Assembly: GCA_021414005.1 (NCBI GenBank)
Contig: JAIOPH010000004.1
Coordinates: 62,001-126,000 of the forward strand
Direction: 5' to 3'
DNA length: 64,000 nt
Origin: Chthoniobacter sp.
Lineage (GTDB): Bacteria > Verrucomicrobiota > Verrucomicrobiia > Chthoniobacterales > Chthoniobacteraceae
Positions within the stretch are counted from its first letter, which is position 1, and every line of letters starts with the position of its first letter. Of the stretch, positions 30,308 through 39,438 are shown piece by piece. Below the pieces are notes generated by a model, which saw only the letters and a list, made by a program, of their open reading frames with translations, searched no databases and was not told the origin of the DNA. Made by a program: the position numbers and the translations under genes.

Positions 30308-30315
30308 TTTCACCG

Positions 30316-30603
30316 ATGAACCTGTCCATCCCCACTCTCGCCATTACATGCGTTCCTTTCTACGCCAGCCTCGCACCGTACGGTCAGGCAAAGCGTTTCG
30401 AAGTCGGGACCGCTGCGTCCATCAAGATCGAAAGTCGAGAATTACAGCCGACGATGACGTTTGCCGTGGACGTTGAGAAGATCTCTTCTCACGAGACCGC
30501 GTTGGATTGGATGTCGTTGTCGAGCGAAGTGTTACCGGATGCTCGCCCAATGACGGCAGACGAGCGTTCGTCGATCAACGAATTCTTCTGGTCGCATTTT
30601 TGA
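30316..30603 (+). CDS. Small hypothetical protein in TIGR04255 cassette
   Basis: The 95-residue protein starts at ATG 30316, nine bases after the previous stop, and its TGA overlaps the next ATG by one base (TGATG at 30601-30605). I recognise no family. It has a mildly hydrophobic N-terminus (LSIPTLAITCVPFYASLAPYG), not a clear signal peptide, a central basic-acidic beta-like part and an acidic C-terminus ending EFFWSHF. The tight coupling to both neighbours is the best evidence that it is real. It may be a partner or antitoxin-sized component of the cassette, but that is inference. Confidence 0.7.
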   Translation: MNLSIPTLAITCVPFYASLAPYGQAKRFEVGTAASIKIESRELQPTMTFAVDVEKISSHETALDWMSLSSEVLPDARPMTADERSSINEFFWSHF

Positions 30604-31199
30604 TGAGCGAATTCGGTGATTTCTCGCGGTATAGCCGAATCATCCCGGAGGAGCATCAACCGGCGCTGCGAAGCAGCCTCAAACGCATTCCCGATTTCTC
30701 TTGGCTGCTCGCAAAACCGCACCCAACCGAGAATCGGCTGCAGGGAGATATTCTGGGCGACTGCCCGACTGTGGTAATTGATGACTCGGGCGCGCCGAGA
30801 ACCAAGCAATTCCCGGTGATGATCCTGAACAACTCTTGCGATTTACCGGATGACCGAGTGGATTTTGTCACCGCCGCACCAATCGTTGATTTCGGGAAGT
30901 TTTTGGAATTTGAAAAACGCCGCCGTTCGGAGAGCAGCTTGGAGGGTTTTGCTAAGGCGATACGCCAGAACGAAAAGACGGAGCTTTTCTACCTGCCGAA
31001 GTTCGCCGGATTTGAGCACGGTGCGCTCGTTCTACTCCATCTCGTCTGCTCGGTGTCTGCGAAGATGTATCGCAACCTTCTCTCTGCGGGGAAGCGTGAG
31101 GCATCGTTCACGCAGATCGGTTTCTATTTCATGCTCATCAAGCTGACGACGCATCTGGCCCGCGCTGAAAGCACCGATGTTCAGCGCACGGGCGGATAG
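30603..31199 (+). CDS. Hypothetical protein with NNSCDL motif, third gene of TIGR04255 cassette
   Basis: This 198-residue cytoplasmic protein starts at the ATG overlapping the previous stop (TGATG); a good purine-rich ribosome site is absent, so reinitiation is likely. The segment QFPVMILNNSCDLPDDRVDFVTAAPI, with a lone Cys-Asp in a strand-loop, resembles a recurring but uncharacterised group of proteins with a 'CDL/CDI' motif. The C-terminal part is helical (LVLLHLVCSVSAKMYRNLL; FYFMLIKLTTHLARAE). No catalytic family can be named. It faces the Fic remnant on the opposite strand and closes the lower-G+C cassette. Confidence 0.72.
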   Translation: MSEFGDFSRYSRIIPEEHQPALRSSLKRIPDFSWLLAKPHPTENRLQGDILGDCPTVVIDDSGAPRTKQFPVMILNNSCDLPDDRVDFVTAAPIVDFGKFLEFEKRRRSESSLEGFAKAIRQNEKTELFYLPKFAGFEHGALVLLHLVCSVSAKMYRNLLSAGKREASFTQIGFYFMLIKLTTHLARAESTDVQRTGG

Positions 31200-31245
31200 A
31201 GCGCGTCCGTTTCGCAAACCACTGGCATGCGACAAGGCTCTCCGC

Positions 31246-31437
31246 TCAGTTCGCCAGCAGCTTCACCAGCCGTTCGTTGACGAAGAGGATTTCCTTGCCG
31301 GCTTTCACTTTGGCCACAAGGCCGGCGGCGGCGAGGTAGTGGAGGTAGCGGGAGGCGGAGACGCGGTTGCCGGGGCCGGCTTCCTCGAGGTGGTGGATTT
31401 TGCAGTAGGGGCGGATGAAGAGCTGCTCGATGAGTTC
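31246..31437 (-). pseudogene. C-terminal remnant of a Fic-family protein
   Basis: On the minus strand a 63-codon stretch reads ELIEQLFIRPYCKIHHLEEA..NRVSASRYLHYLAAAGLVAKVKAGKEILFVNERLVKLLAN and then stops. This matches the winged-helix tail of Fic-family AMP-transferases. The codon immediately before it is an in-frame TAA (31440-31438), and no Fic catalytic motif (HxFx(D/E)GNGR) is found upstream, where the Asp-box gene lies. The gene is therefore decayed, with only the tail left. It lies at the edge of the accessory island and suggests insertion or deletion at this site. Confidence 0.72.
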
Positions 31438-31462
31438 TTAGGAGCGCGCACCTCGCAGCCAA

Positions 31463-32617
31463 TCACGGGAACAGCACAAACTTTCCACCCGCCACGGCGA
31501 CACCCGCTGCGCCTGTTCCCGGGCTCGGTGCGTTGCCGGGGTTTCCCTGGGCCTGACCTTTTGCGTCGTAGAGCTGCCAGCCGAGGGCGTCGCTGTTCTT
31601 CCATGCGATCAGTGTCGCGCCATCGGCAGCGGGCAGGGCGAGAACGCCGGTGCGCATGCCGTTCGTGCCGGGCGTTCTGATTTCTCCGGGAGGCAGCACC
31701 GCGCCGTCTTTGCCCAGATGGGTGAAATAGATCTGCCCCTTTGTCGGCCACGCGGCGATGTAGCTGTTCGCGGCGGGGACCACGGTGAAATACGTCATTG
31801 GGCACGCGGCGATTTTCCACGGGGTGAGGCTGATGCGCGTGCGCGTCGGCCGTCCGCTGCCGCTTGGGTCCAGCAGCGAGAGCCACATGTCGCGGTCGTT
31901 GTCCGTCTCCTCGCGATAGAGCAGCGCCAGCTTGCCGTCGGTGCCGTAGGCGACGCTCGTCGTGCAGCACTTGCACGGGTTCAGAGTCGCGTCGGGCTCG
32001 GCGGGTTCGCCGAATGTCACGCCGCCGTCGCGCGAAGTCATCGTGTGGATTTTGCCCGAGAGAAAAGTCGCGCCGACCGCGCCGCGATCACCGGCGGCGA
32101 TCGAGAAGCCCTCGCTCGGCTGGTGGTTTAGATTCCGCACGGGCGAAAATCCCGCCGCGCCCGGCCCGAGGGCCGCGTAGAAGAATCCCCATTCCTCCTT
32201 CGGCAGCTTCAACTGCCACGCGTTCGTGCCGAGCGCGACATGCACGCGGCCATCCCGCGCGACAGCGAGATCCCACGCCAGAAACTTCAGCCCGGGCTTC
32301 CGCGATGCCGCATCCACGACCGGAATTGGCGCGCTGAAAGTGCGCCCGTCATCCCGCGATTGGACGTACTGCGGCCCGTGCTCCGAGTCGCACAGCACAT
32401 GGATCGTGCCATCGGCGGAGGCCTGCGCTTTCCGCGGCTGAAGGCCCGCGGGGACGCGCGCGGTGCTCACCCGATCCGCGCTGTTCCCGGCGAAACTCAC
32501 GACTGCGACACTGAAAAACAATCCGAGCACCGCAAGGCTACGGCCGACGGGGTGCCGCAGTACACGGAAGGGCGCGCGCCGCCGCGGGTTCTCCCAGCGG
32601 GCAAAAAGAAAGCTCAT
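31463..32617 (-). CDS. Secreted sialidase-like Asp-box (BNR) repeat protein
   Basis: The 384-residue protein has an N-terminal membrane segment or signal (SLAVLGLFFSVAVVSFAG, about residues 28-45). Two Asp-box motifs are plain, SRDDGRTFSAP and SRDGGVTFGEP, as in six-bladed sialidase-fold propellers. Further blades are suggested by DGTIHVLCDSEH, DGRVHVALGTN and DGKLALLYREE. A CKCC cysteine cluster lies in the middle. The catalytic arginine triad of true sialidases is not evident, so it may be non-catalytic. Its ATG at 32617 is five bases after the stop of the giant membrane protein, so they form one operon. Confidence 0.75.
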   Translation of the reverse strand: MSFLFARWENPRRRAPFRVLRHPVGRSLAVLGLFFSVAVVSFAGNSADRVSTARVPAGLQPRKAQASADGTIHVLCDSEHGPQYVQSRDDGRTFSAPIPVVDAASRKPGLKFLAWDLAVARDGRVHVALGTNAWQLKLPKEEWGFFYAALGPGAAGFSPVRNLNHQPSEGFSIAAGDRGAVGATFLSGKIHTMTSRDGGVTFGEPAEPDATLNPCKCCTTSVAYGTDGKLALLYREETDNDRDMWLSLLDPSGSGRPTRTRISLTPWKIAACPMTYFTVVPAANSYIAAWPTKGQIYFTHLGKDGAVLPPGEIRTPGTNGMRTGVLALPAADGATLIAWKNSDALGWQLYDAKGQAQGNPGNAPSPGTGAAGVAVAGGKFVLFP

Positions 32618-32622
32618 GATCG

Positions 32623-35600
32623 TCACGGCTTCCCAGGCATCGGCGGGGGCTCGGGTGCGGGCTGGGGTTTGGCTTTGCCCATTTTGTGGAAAAAGCCGCC
32701 GGTGCCGAAGTTCTGCCAGCCCCAGCGCAGCCAGCGGAGCAGGGCGGCGGCGAGCCAGAGCGCCCAGGCAAGCATGGCGAGGCGATAGCCCCAAATGGAG
32801 ATCGAGACGCAGCCGGGCTGCGGGAGCAGCGGGCCGCTGCGGGCTTGGAACCAGCGCAGCGACCAGTGCAGCTCGGTGCGGCTGGAGCCGTTGCCGCTGA
32901 TGAACATCTGGGGATCGCCGAGCAGGCCCTCGCGCACGGCGGCGAGGAGGACGCCGATGGCACCGACGGTCAGAGCCATGAGCGCGAGCTGGAGCAGGTT
33001 GTAGCGGATGGGGCCGAGGCGCTGGAAACCTTCGCGCCCGCGCGCGGCGAGGGCGAAGAGCCAGCCAATGACGATCAGCGCGGCGGGCAGCGGCACCTGC
33101 GTGAGGCCGATGACGAGGAGCATCCACGAGACGGTGCGAACCGGCGTGCGGCCCGCGCGACCGAGCGCACCCGCGGCGAGCAGCGAGCAAAGGAGAATGC
33201 CCCAGAAGCGCACCGCTGGGCCGCGCTGCGGGCCGTGCGCCCACAGTACCCAGCGGTCTTCGGGCACTTGGATGATGGTCTGGAGGTTCGCGCTTTCCAC
33301 GGGCAGCCGGACCTCGCCGCCGACGGCGTGGCGGCTGAGCGGCGTGTTGATTTTCCACCCAATGGAAATGGTCTGCTCGCCGGGCCGCACGGGGATTACG
33401 AGCTTCGCGCCGTCTTTGCGCACGGCGATGGGCTTGCCGTTGTGCGCCAGCGCGGTGATGTCCGCGCCGGCAGGTAGCTCCACGAGGAAGTCCTCGCCAA
33501 GGCTGCACCGCAGTGCGAGGTCGAGCTGCTCCATGCGCTGACGTTTGCCGAGCGTGATGGTGTGGGTGCCGCGGCTCACGGTGATGGTCGCGCCGGCGAT
33601 GGCTTCGGGCCGGCTGAGCTGGAGCGTCGCGCTCTCGCCGGGCCACGGCTGCCAGGTCGGGATCAAATCGCCGCCGCCCGCGCGGATGGTGCTATTGGAG
33701 GTCACCGGCATTGGTGCGTCGGCCTCAAAGATGGGCTCGAGTCCGCTGATCGCGAGATTCCAAATGGGAGAGACGACGAGGTGCCAGCGCTCGACCCAGG
33801 CATCGTCGGCGCGCGTGGCCAGCCGCAGCTCCGGCGCGGTGGCCAGCCCGCTTTCCCACGCAAACTCCTGCTCCTGCGCGCCGAGCCGCACTTCGATGAA
33901 GCCGTCCTTCACCACGGCGTTCGAGGAAAGCACGTTTTCGCCGGGCAGCAGCGGCACGCGCAGCGCCACGGCTTTGCCCACAGGCGAGAGCCGCGTGACG
34001 GTGGTGCGCACCTGCCAGATGAGCCCGAGTTCCAGATGCCGGTCGATGGCTGCGAGCGTCTGGAGATCCTGCCGGTCGTAGGTCGCGCTGGCGGCGGCGG
34101 CTTTTTGTTTGAGGGTGAAAAAGATCTGCTGCTCGGGAATGCCGCCGGGCCGTACGCCGGTGAAAGTCCACGCGGGCGCGTCGATTTTCACCTGCCGCGG
34201 CTTGAGGAGAAACGTCCACTCCCACTCCGTGACATCGGCGAGCAGCGCCTCCACGCGCACGCGATGCACGCCCGCCGGGAGCACCACCCACAGGTAGCCG
34301 TCGTCGCGCCGCAGCGCGGCCTCGGGCTTTTCATTCACGAGCACGCTGAGCGGCGACCACGCGGGCAACCGCCCCGGCAGCGGCACGGCGGTGCGGGTGG
34401 CGGTGTGAATCTCAGCGACGATGGTGATCTTGCGTCCGGCGAGCGTGAGCGAAACGGTCGGGATGTCGGCGGCGGTCGGGTAGGCGTCGGAGGCTTCAAG
34501 CAGCCGCTCGCGCAGTTTGTCTAGCGTGGCCGCATCCGGAATGGTCGTTTGCGCCTGCGCGCTGCCGAGCGTGGTGAAAGCGAGGAGCAGAACCGCGGCC
34601 ACCTTTCCGCCGGTGCGGAGGACCACGCCGCCAGCGCGGCGGGCATTGAGCAGCACGGCGGCGAGCGCGAGCAGCAGGATCACGCGAGCAGCAGTGAGCA
34701 GCCGCTCGACACCGAGCGGGATGAGGATGGGCCGCACCGGCTGCTTCGCGGTGACCGGCCCGTTCCAGCGAAAGCTCACCGTCCGCCATTTCCACTCCGG
34801 GATGCCGGGGCCGGTCTGGATGCGGGCTTTGGTGTCGTAGTTCAGATTTTCCTTCATCTGCGGCTTTTTGCTCGGCGCTTCGGAAGAGGCGCCCCAACCG
34901 CGCCCGGAGTATTCGTCATTCGATTCGAACAGGCTGCTTTGCCTCGTATTGGCATGACGGCCTCCGCCAATCCGCTCCAACTGCGGATACAGCGCCTGCT
35001 GCACTTGCTTCGCGACGAACGGCACGAGGACGAGAACGAACGCGACAGTGGCGAGCCACTTTCCCCAAGTGACAAGGCGGCGGCCCCAGCCCTCGGGAAC
35101 CACGCGCTGGAGGGCGAGTGGCACGAGCAGGATGAGCCAGAGGTAACGCGGCGCGCCGGGTTCGTGATACGACAGGCCGAATGCGACGAACGCCAGCAGA
35201 CCGGCGGCAAAGCCCCACAGCCGGAAGACGGCGAGCGTGAAGATAAGCAGGAGAAAGAGATCGAGCAGCGTCCACGAGGTGAGCCAGTCGCCCTCGACGT
35301 GGTCCGCACCGAAGAGCGCGAAGAGCCGCCAGCCGGGCGGGAGATTGAGCGTGACGTGGAGCGAGTCGGCGTCGGTCTGCCAGCCGGTGGCGGCGAGATT
35401 GCGGGTGCGGTTCATGCGACCGGTGGCTTCGAGGTTTACCCCACGCGTGCGGATTTCCACGCCGGGCGCGGCGCTCCGCGGGTTGCGCGTGATGAGCTGG
35501 CCCTGGCCGTCGTTGCGCACGGAGCCGAGGTCCTGGCCGGGTGCGGCGTCGAGCCGCCAGAGCTGCTGGGCCTGGCCGTTGATGATGTCGCGAAAGGTGA

Positions 35601-36675
35601 ACGCGCCGCCATCTTCATCCAGCCACCACTCACGCGCGATAGTCAGTCCGGCGGGCTTCTTGTCACCCATGCCGCGCTGGCGCTCCACGATTTGGAAAGG
35701 CGCGGTGGTGTCCCAGCGATAGACGGGCAGCTCGCGCCACTTTTCCGGGAAGGTCGTTTGCGAGACATCGACGGAAGGAGCGCCCATGATCTCGACGACG
35801 CGACCCGGCTGTGCGCGAAACGCGAAGAACATTTCCGCGACGGCGGGGCGCGCGGTTTTGGCGAAGAGGATTTCCTTCGGGTTGTCGAAGCGGAAGGCAT
35901 CGGCGCGCAGCGTCCATTTGCCCGCGCGGACCTGCGCTTTCATGCGACCGGAGTCGTCGATGGCGACGGGAATGGGACTCTCGACGGCGGAGAGTTTCCA
36001 GCCTTCGGGCAGGATGGTGCCGAGATCCTCCTCGCGGCTTTTGCCGGAGACGGTCAGCTCGATCTCCGTGCGCAGCCAGAGCGGGATGCCGTCCTCGAGG
36101 GCGGCGTAGAGTTTGACCGCGAGGAAATTTTTGTCGGCCTCCTCGGTGGAGCCGTCGCGTTTCAGCCAGAGCAAGCCCTGCGTGTCCCACGCGGGTGCGT
36201 CCACGGCTTTGCCGTCGAGGCTCAGCGCGAGGAGACCGATCTCGCGCGGTACTGGGAGGCGCTGCGGGATTTCGCTCCACCGGTAGGCACCCGTGAGGGC
36301 ATGTGTGCCTGCGCGCAGGCGCACCGCAGGCTGACCTGCGTGCTCGATAACGGCGAGCGCTTCCTTCCCCGCGCGCACGTCCAGCGGCCAGGCGTCTGGC
36401 CCGCCGGGCAGCGGCACCCAAGTTTCGCGAAACACGGTGACGCCGAACTCGAAGCTGCCGCCGGCGCGCTCGACCTTCAGCGCGAGCCGCGACGGCCAGA
36501 AACAAACGCGTTTTTTCCCGTCGCTGAAAATGGCGGGACAGTCGCGGTCGTCATCGCCCCATGTGGCCCACGTTTCCCACGGCTTGAGCGCGTCGGGGAT
36601 GACCTTGTCCGCGGCGCGGACGGTGAGCGTGGCGAGAAGGGCGAGGGCCGCGAGGGAAAGGCGGAGCGTGTTCAT
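32623..36675 (-). CDS. Giant polytopic membrane protein with large periplasmic domains, unknown function
   Basis: The 1350-residue protein begins with a signal peptide (MNTLRLSLAALALLATLTVRA). A long soluble beta-rich region follows, then a first membrane cluster (LLDLFLLLIFTLAVFRLWGFAAGLLAFVAFG and two or three more spans), further beta-sandwich-like extracytoplasmic regions, and a C-terminal cluster of about five spans (ILLCSLLAAGALG..LLVIGLTQVPLPAALIVIGWLFALA..) ending in a short Pro-rich tail. I recognise no family. Reading frames extend upstream of 36675, but the signal peptide fixes the start. It is co-directional with the Asp-box gene downstream and divergent from another large membrane protein. 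Confidence 0.8.
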   Translation of the reverse strand: MNTLRLSLAALALLATLTVRAADKVIPDALKPWETWATWGDDDRDCPAIFSDGKKRVCFWPSRLALKVERAGGSFEFGVTVFRETWVPLPGGPDAWPLDVRAGKEALAVIEHAGQPAVRLRAGTHALTGAYRWSEIPQRLPVPREIGLLALSLDGKAVDAPAWDTQGLLWLKRDGSTEEADKNFLAVKLYAALEDGIPLWLRTEIELTVSGKSREEDLGTILPEGWKLSAVESPIPVAIDDSGRMKAQVRAGKWTLRADAFRFDNPKEILFAKTARPAVAEMFFAFRAQPGRVVEIMGAPSVDVSQTTFPEKWRELPVYRWDTTAPFQIVERQRGMGDKKPAGLTIAREWWLDEDGGAFTFRDIINGQAQQLWRLDAAPGQDLGSVRNDGQGQLITRNPRSAAPGVEIRTRGVNLEATGRMNRTRNLAATGWQTDADSLHVTLNLPPGWRLFALFGADHVEGDWLTSWTLLDLFLLLIFTLAVFRLWGFAAGLLAFVAFGLSYHEPGAPRYLWLILLVPLALQRVVPEGWGRRLVTWGKWLATVAFVLVLVPFVAKQVQQALYPQLERIGGGRHANTRQSSLFESNDEYSGRGWGASSEAPSKKPQMKENLNYDTKARIQTGPGIPEWKWRTVSFRWNGPVTAKQPVRPILIPLGVERLLTAARVILLLALAAVLLNARRAGGVVLRTGGKVAAVLLLAFTTLGSAQAQTTIPDAATLDKLRERLLEASDAYPTAADIPTVSLTLAGRKITIVAEIHTATRTAVPLPGRLPAWSPLSVLVNEKPEAALRRDDGYLWVVLPAGVHRVRVEALLADVTEWEWTFLLKPRQVKIDAPAWTFTGVRPGGIPEQQIFFTLKQKAAAASATYDRQDLQTLAAIDRHLELGLIWQVRTTVTRLSPVGKAVALRVPLLPGENVLSSNAVVKDGFIEVRLGAQEQEFAWESGLATAPELRLATRADDAWVERWHLVVSPIWNLAISGLEPIFEADAPMPVTSNSTIRAGGGDLIPTWQPWPGESATLQLSRPEAIAGATITVSRGTHTITLGKRQRMEQLDLALRCSLGEDFLVELPAGADITALAHNGKPIAVRKDGAKLVIPVRPGEQTISIGWKINTPLSRHAVGGEVRLPVESANLQTIIQVPEDRWVLWAHGPQRGPAVRFWGILLCSLLAAGALGRAGRTPVRTVSWMLLVIGLTQVPLPAALIVIGWLFALAARGREGFQRLGPIRYNLLQLALMALTVGAIGVLLAAVREGLLGDPQMFISGNGSSRTELHWSLRWFQARSGPLLPQPGCVSISIWGYRLAMLAWALWLAAALLRWLRWGWQNFGTGGFFHKMGKAKPQPAPEPPPMPGKP

Positions 36676-36811
36676 AGTGGGAAGGGACTGGCGTATTGCA
36701 CGATTTCGCGCGGCGTTGGGCGAGGCTAATGATGCCGGCCAGTCGCGGCGGCAATTTTCTCGCAAGCCAGAGGCCGGGCGCGGTAGATGAGCGCATGCAC
36801 GTTTCTGACCC

Positions 36812-39379
36812 ATGAGCGAACCGCCGGAGCCCACCGCGTCTTCACCGTGGACCGAGCGGCGGGTGCGCTGGCTCTGCACCGCGCTGGGCGCGTGGGGCGT
36901 GGCGACCGGGTTTGCGGTGTTCATTTTGCTGTGGACGCACGGCCGTCCGCATCCGCTGACTTTCCTCGCCGGATTGCTGGTCGCGGCGGTGATCGCGTAT
37001 GTCGCGGAATGGCTGCGCGAGCTGATCAGGGAAGGCGTGGCCGTGCCTGCGATCACGGGGCCGCGGGTGATCGTGACGGTGCTGCTTTTGATGATCATCG
37101 AGCTGGTGGTCCATGCCGGAACGGCGCTCGTGCAGATCGGCGGCGACCATCACGAAGCGGCGGCCGTGCATTCGGAATTGCAGGAGATTCTCGCGCCGGT
37201 GGCGGGGGCTGGTTCGGGGCAAATCGTGGAGGTGGTGGGGCTGATGCTCGCGTGGATGCTGGTCGGCGCGGTGGTGGCGAGACGGCTGTCGCGGGTCGTG
37301 TTCCTGCGCCTGCCGGGAACGGCGGGCGGCGTGATGCGCGGCGCGCGGGAGGGCGTGCTCGGCGGGCTGGTGGCCGCGCCGGTCGGAGCCATCGCGTGCC
37401 TGCTGCTGCTGCGCGGGATCAAGCAGGTCACCGCGATGATCACGCGGGGCGACGCGTGGGCGCAGGAGCTGCGCTCGTCGCTCGCATATCTGCATCTGGA
37501 GTCGGGCTGGATGGTGCTCTTGAAATTGCCGACGTATCTCTGGCTCGGCGCGTATCATGTGGGAAAGCTGGGCCACGGAGCCGGGTGGGTCGTCCTCGCG
37601 GTGCTGGCCGTGGGTGCCGGCGTGTACGGCTGGCGGTGGCGCGCGCGCCGCTGGGTCCGCTGGGCTGGGCTGGGCCTCGCGCTGGCGCTGCTCGCACCGA
37701 TGCCGACGGATCTCGGCCGCATGTTCGAGATCGCGCTGCTCGCCATCGTGATTTGGATTGTGCCCGGTTTTCTGCTGGGTGCCGCCGGGCCGTTGTTGCG
37801 CGGGGCCGGCGACGAGCCGCGCTTGTGGAGCTTGATCGCTTTCGGCGCAGCCGGGCTGCTGTGCCTGCTGACGTGGCTGAAGTTCGCGAGCCCGTGGTGC
37901 TATGCGCTGGCGTTCGGGCTGGTCTTGATCGGGCTGCTATTTTTCCGCGGCGCGTCGCTTCGGGAATACTGGCCGCTGGCCGCCGCCGCCATGGCGTCGA
38001 TGGTTTCGGGCGTGATGGTGTTCGTCGAGAAGGCCACTTTTCTCGGCGTCTTCTCCGAGGTGCACGCCATTCACCAGCTCGCCAACGTCCGGCCCAATCC
38101 GCTACTCGCGAACATGAACGCGCTGATTGAAATCTTTCGCCCGGACGAGCAGTTCGACAGCGAGGACATGCGCAAGCTTTCGCGCCAGGTGCGCGAGCTG
38201 GCGAAGCTGCCCGGCGACCGGCGGGCCGAACGACTGAAGGAAATCGCGGGGCTGCTGGCGCAAATCCAAACCCGGACTCGAAGTGCGGAAGCGGAACATC
38301 TGCGCGAGTTCGCCAGCGGACGGATGTGGGGTGTCTTTTCGCCGGGCGATGATGTCGCCGAGCTGTATCGCGCCACCGCCGCGCTCGTCGAAAATCCGCC
38401 GACCAAGAACCAGCGCGAGGCGGTCTTCGGCGGGCTGCTGGCGCGTGTGGATGGATTGATCGGCACGGAGAAGGAAGCCGCAGCGGCGCAGTGGCAGCGG
38501 CGGGCGAAAGTCACCAACACGCAGAAGGAAATGGAAGCGGCCCTCCAGACGGGCAAGGCGAGCGAGGACACCGCGCGCTTTGGTCCTGCGCTCGGACTTT
38601 TGGCCGCGGAGCTGTGGGAGTTCTCGACCCGCCCTCCGGACACGCGCGCTGAGCAAGGCTCAACTTTGCGCCGGCGGCTCGGCGCACTGCTGCGGGCCAA
38701 CGACGTGTCGGTTCCGGGAGGCGAAGCTGACCCGTTCGCTCAATTCAGTCTCCCGTCCCTTGAGCCGCAGCCCTTGAAAGACCGGCTGACCAAAATGTGG
38801 GAGCAACTGGAGAGGGAACTGAAAACACCGGGCAGCGGCGGGTTTCTTCCACCGCAACCCTTCACGGGTGATCCCGCCGTGCTGCCCTGGCGCTCGGTGC
38901 CCCAGCCGGGCAGCGCGGTCGGAGGTTTGCGCTCGCGCCTCGACTGGCTGGAAGGGGCGCGGGCCGACATTGAACGCCACCGTCTCGCTCTCGCCGCTGA
39001 GCAGGAGCCACCCACGCCGCCGCCCGCCGCGACCGGTGGTCACGCGCCCGCGGCCGGACATGGTGAGGGGACTTCGGCAACCGACGCGCACCACCAACCG
39101 GAGCCGGCGTCCAAGGAAGCCATCCACGAAAGCCCGTCGCTGGGAATGATCGCGATGTTTCCCGCCGCGGCTCGCGCGGCCCGGCTGGCGGAGATTCAGA
39201 GGCAATTGGTCGCCGTGCAGCGCTCCGCCGAGGAAACCAAAGAATCCTGGACCGCTGCGCCCGCGGTAACCCTGGAACTGTCCCTCGTCGGCTCGTTTGG
39301 TTTCTGGGTGACCGTGGCGCTGCTCGCCTCGTGGTCGCTGACCGATTTGCGCCGCCACCACGGCGGCCACGGAGCCTGA
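36812..39379 (+). CDS. Large hypothetical membrane protein with C-terminal soluble region
   Basis: This 855-residue protein has about ten to twelve hydrophobic spans in residues 20-430. A long, charged, mostly helical region follows (RDLRRLSR-like Arg/Glu/Ala-rich heptads, DRRAERLKEIAGLLAQIQTRTRSAEAEHLR), then a His/Ala/Pro-rich linker (HAPAAGHGEG) and a final membrane span (LSLVGSFGFWVTVALLASWSL). No domain is recognised. It starts 136 bases from the divergent giant membrane protein, suggesting a shared promoter region and perhaps a shared complex. Function is unknown; it could be a scaffold or transporter-like protein. Confidence 0.78.
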   Translation: MSEPPEPTASSPWTERRVRWLCTALGAWGVATGFAVFILLWTHGRPHPLTFLAGLLVAAVIAYVAEWLRELIREGVAVPAITGPRVIVTVLLLMIIELVVHAGTALVQIGGDHHEAAAVHSELQEILAPVAGAGSGQIVEVVGLMLAWMLVGAVVARRLSRVVFLRLPGTAGGVMRGAREGVLGGLVAAPVGAIACLLLLRGIKQVTAMITRGDAWAQELRSSLAYLHLESGWMVLLKLPTYLWLGAYHVGKLGHGAGWVVLAVLAVGAGVYGWRWRARRWVRWAGLGLALALLAPMPTDLGRMFEIALLAIVIWIVPGFLLGAAGPLLRGAGDEPRLWSLIAFGAAGLLCLLTWLKFASPWCYALAFGLVLIGLLFFRGASLREYWPLAAAAMASMVSGVMVFVEKATFLGVFSEVHAIHQLANVRPNPLLANMNALIEIFRPDEQFDSEDMRKLSRQVRELAKLPGDRRAERLKEIAGLLAQIQTRTRSAEAEHLREFASGRMWGVFSPGDDVAELYRATAALVENPPTKNQREAVFGGLLARVDGLIGTEKEAAAAQWQRRAKVTNTQKEMEAALQTGKASEDTARFGPALGLLAAELWEFSTRPPDTRAEQGSTLRRRLGALLRANDVSVPGGEADPFAQFSLPSLEPQPLKDRLTKMWEQLERELKTPGSGGFLPPQPFTGDPAVLPWRSVPQPGSAVGGLRSRLDWLEGARADIERHRLALAAEQEPPTPPPAATGGHAPAAGHGEGTSATDAHHQPEPASKEAIHESPSLGMIAMFPAAARAARLAEIQRQLVAVQRSAEETKESWTAAPAVTLELSLVGSFGFWVTVALLASWSLTDLRRHHGGHGA

Positions 39380-39438
39380 AGTCGGTTGGGGTTTTCCGCT
39401 CGTCTTGCGGCGCGCGGGGCGCAGAATCAGAAACCTTT

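Noticed and set aside
31463..33646. Single 727-residue protein spanning the Asp-box gene and upstream DNA
   Set aside because: The upstream half is an Arg/His-rich shadow of the giant membrane gene; the true start is the ATG at 32617, five bases after that gene's stop.
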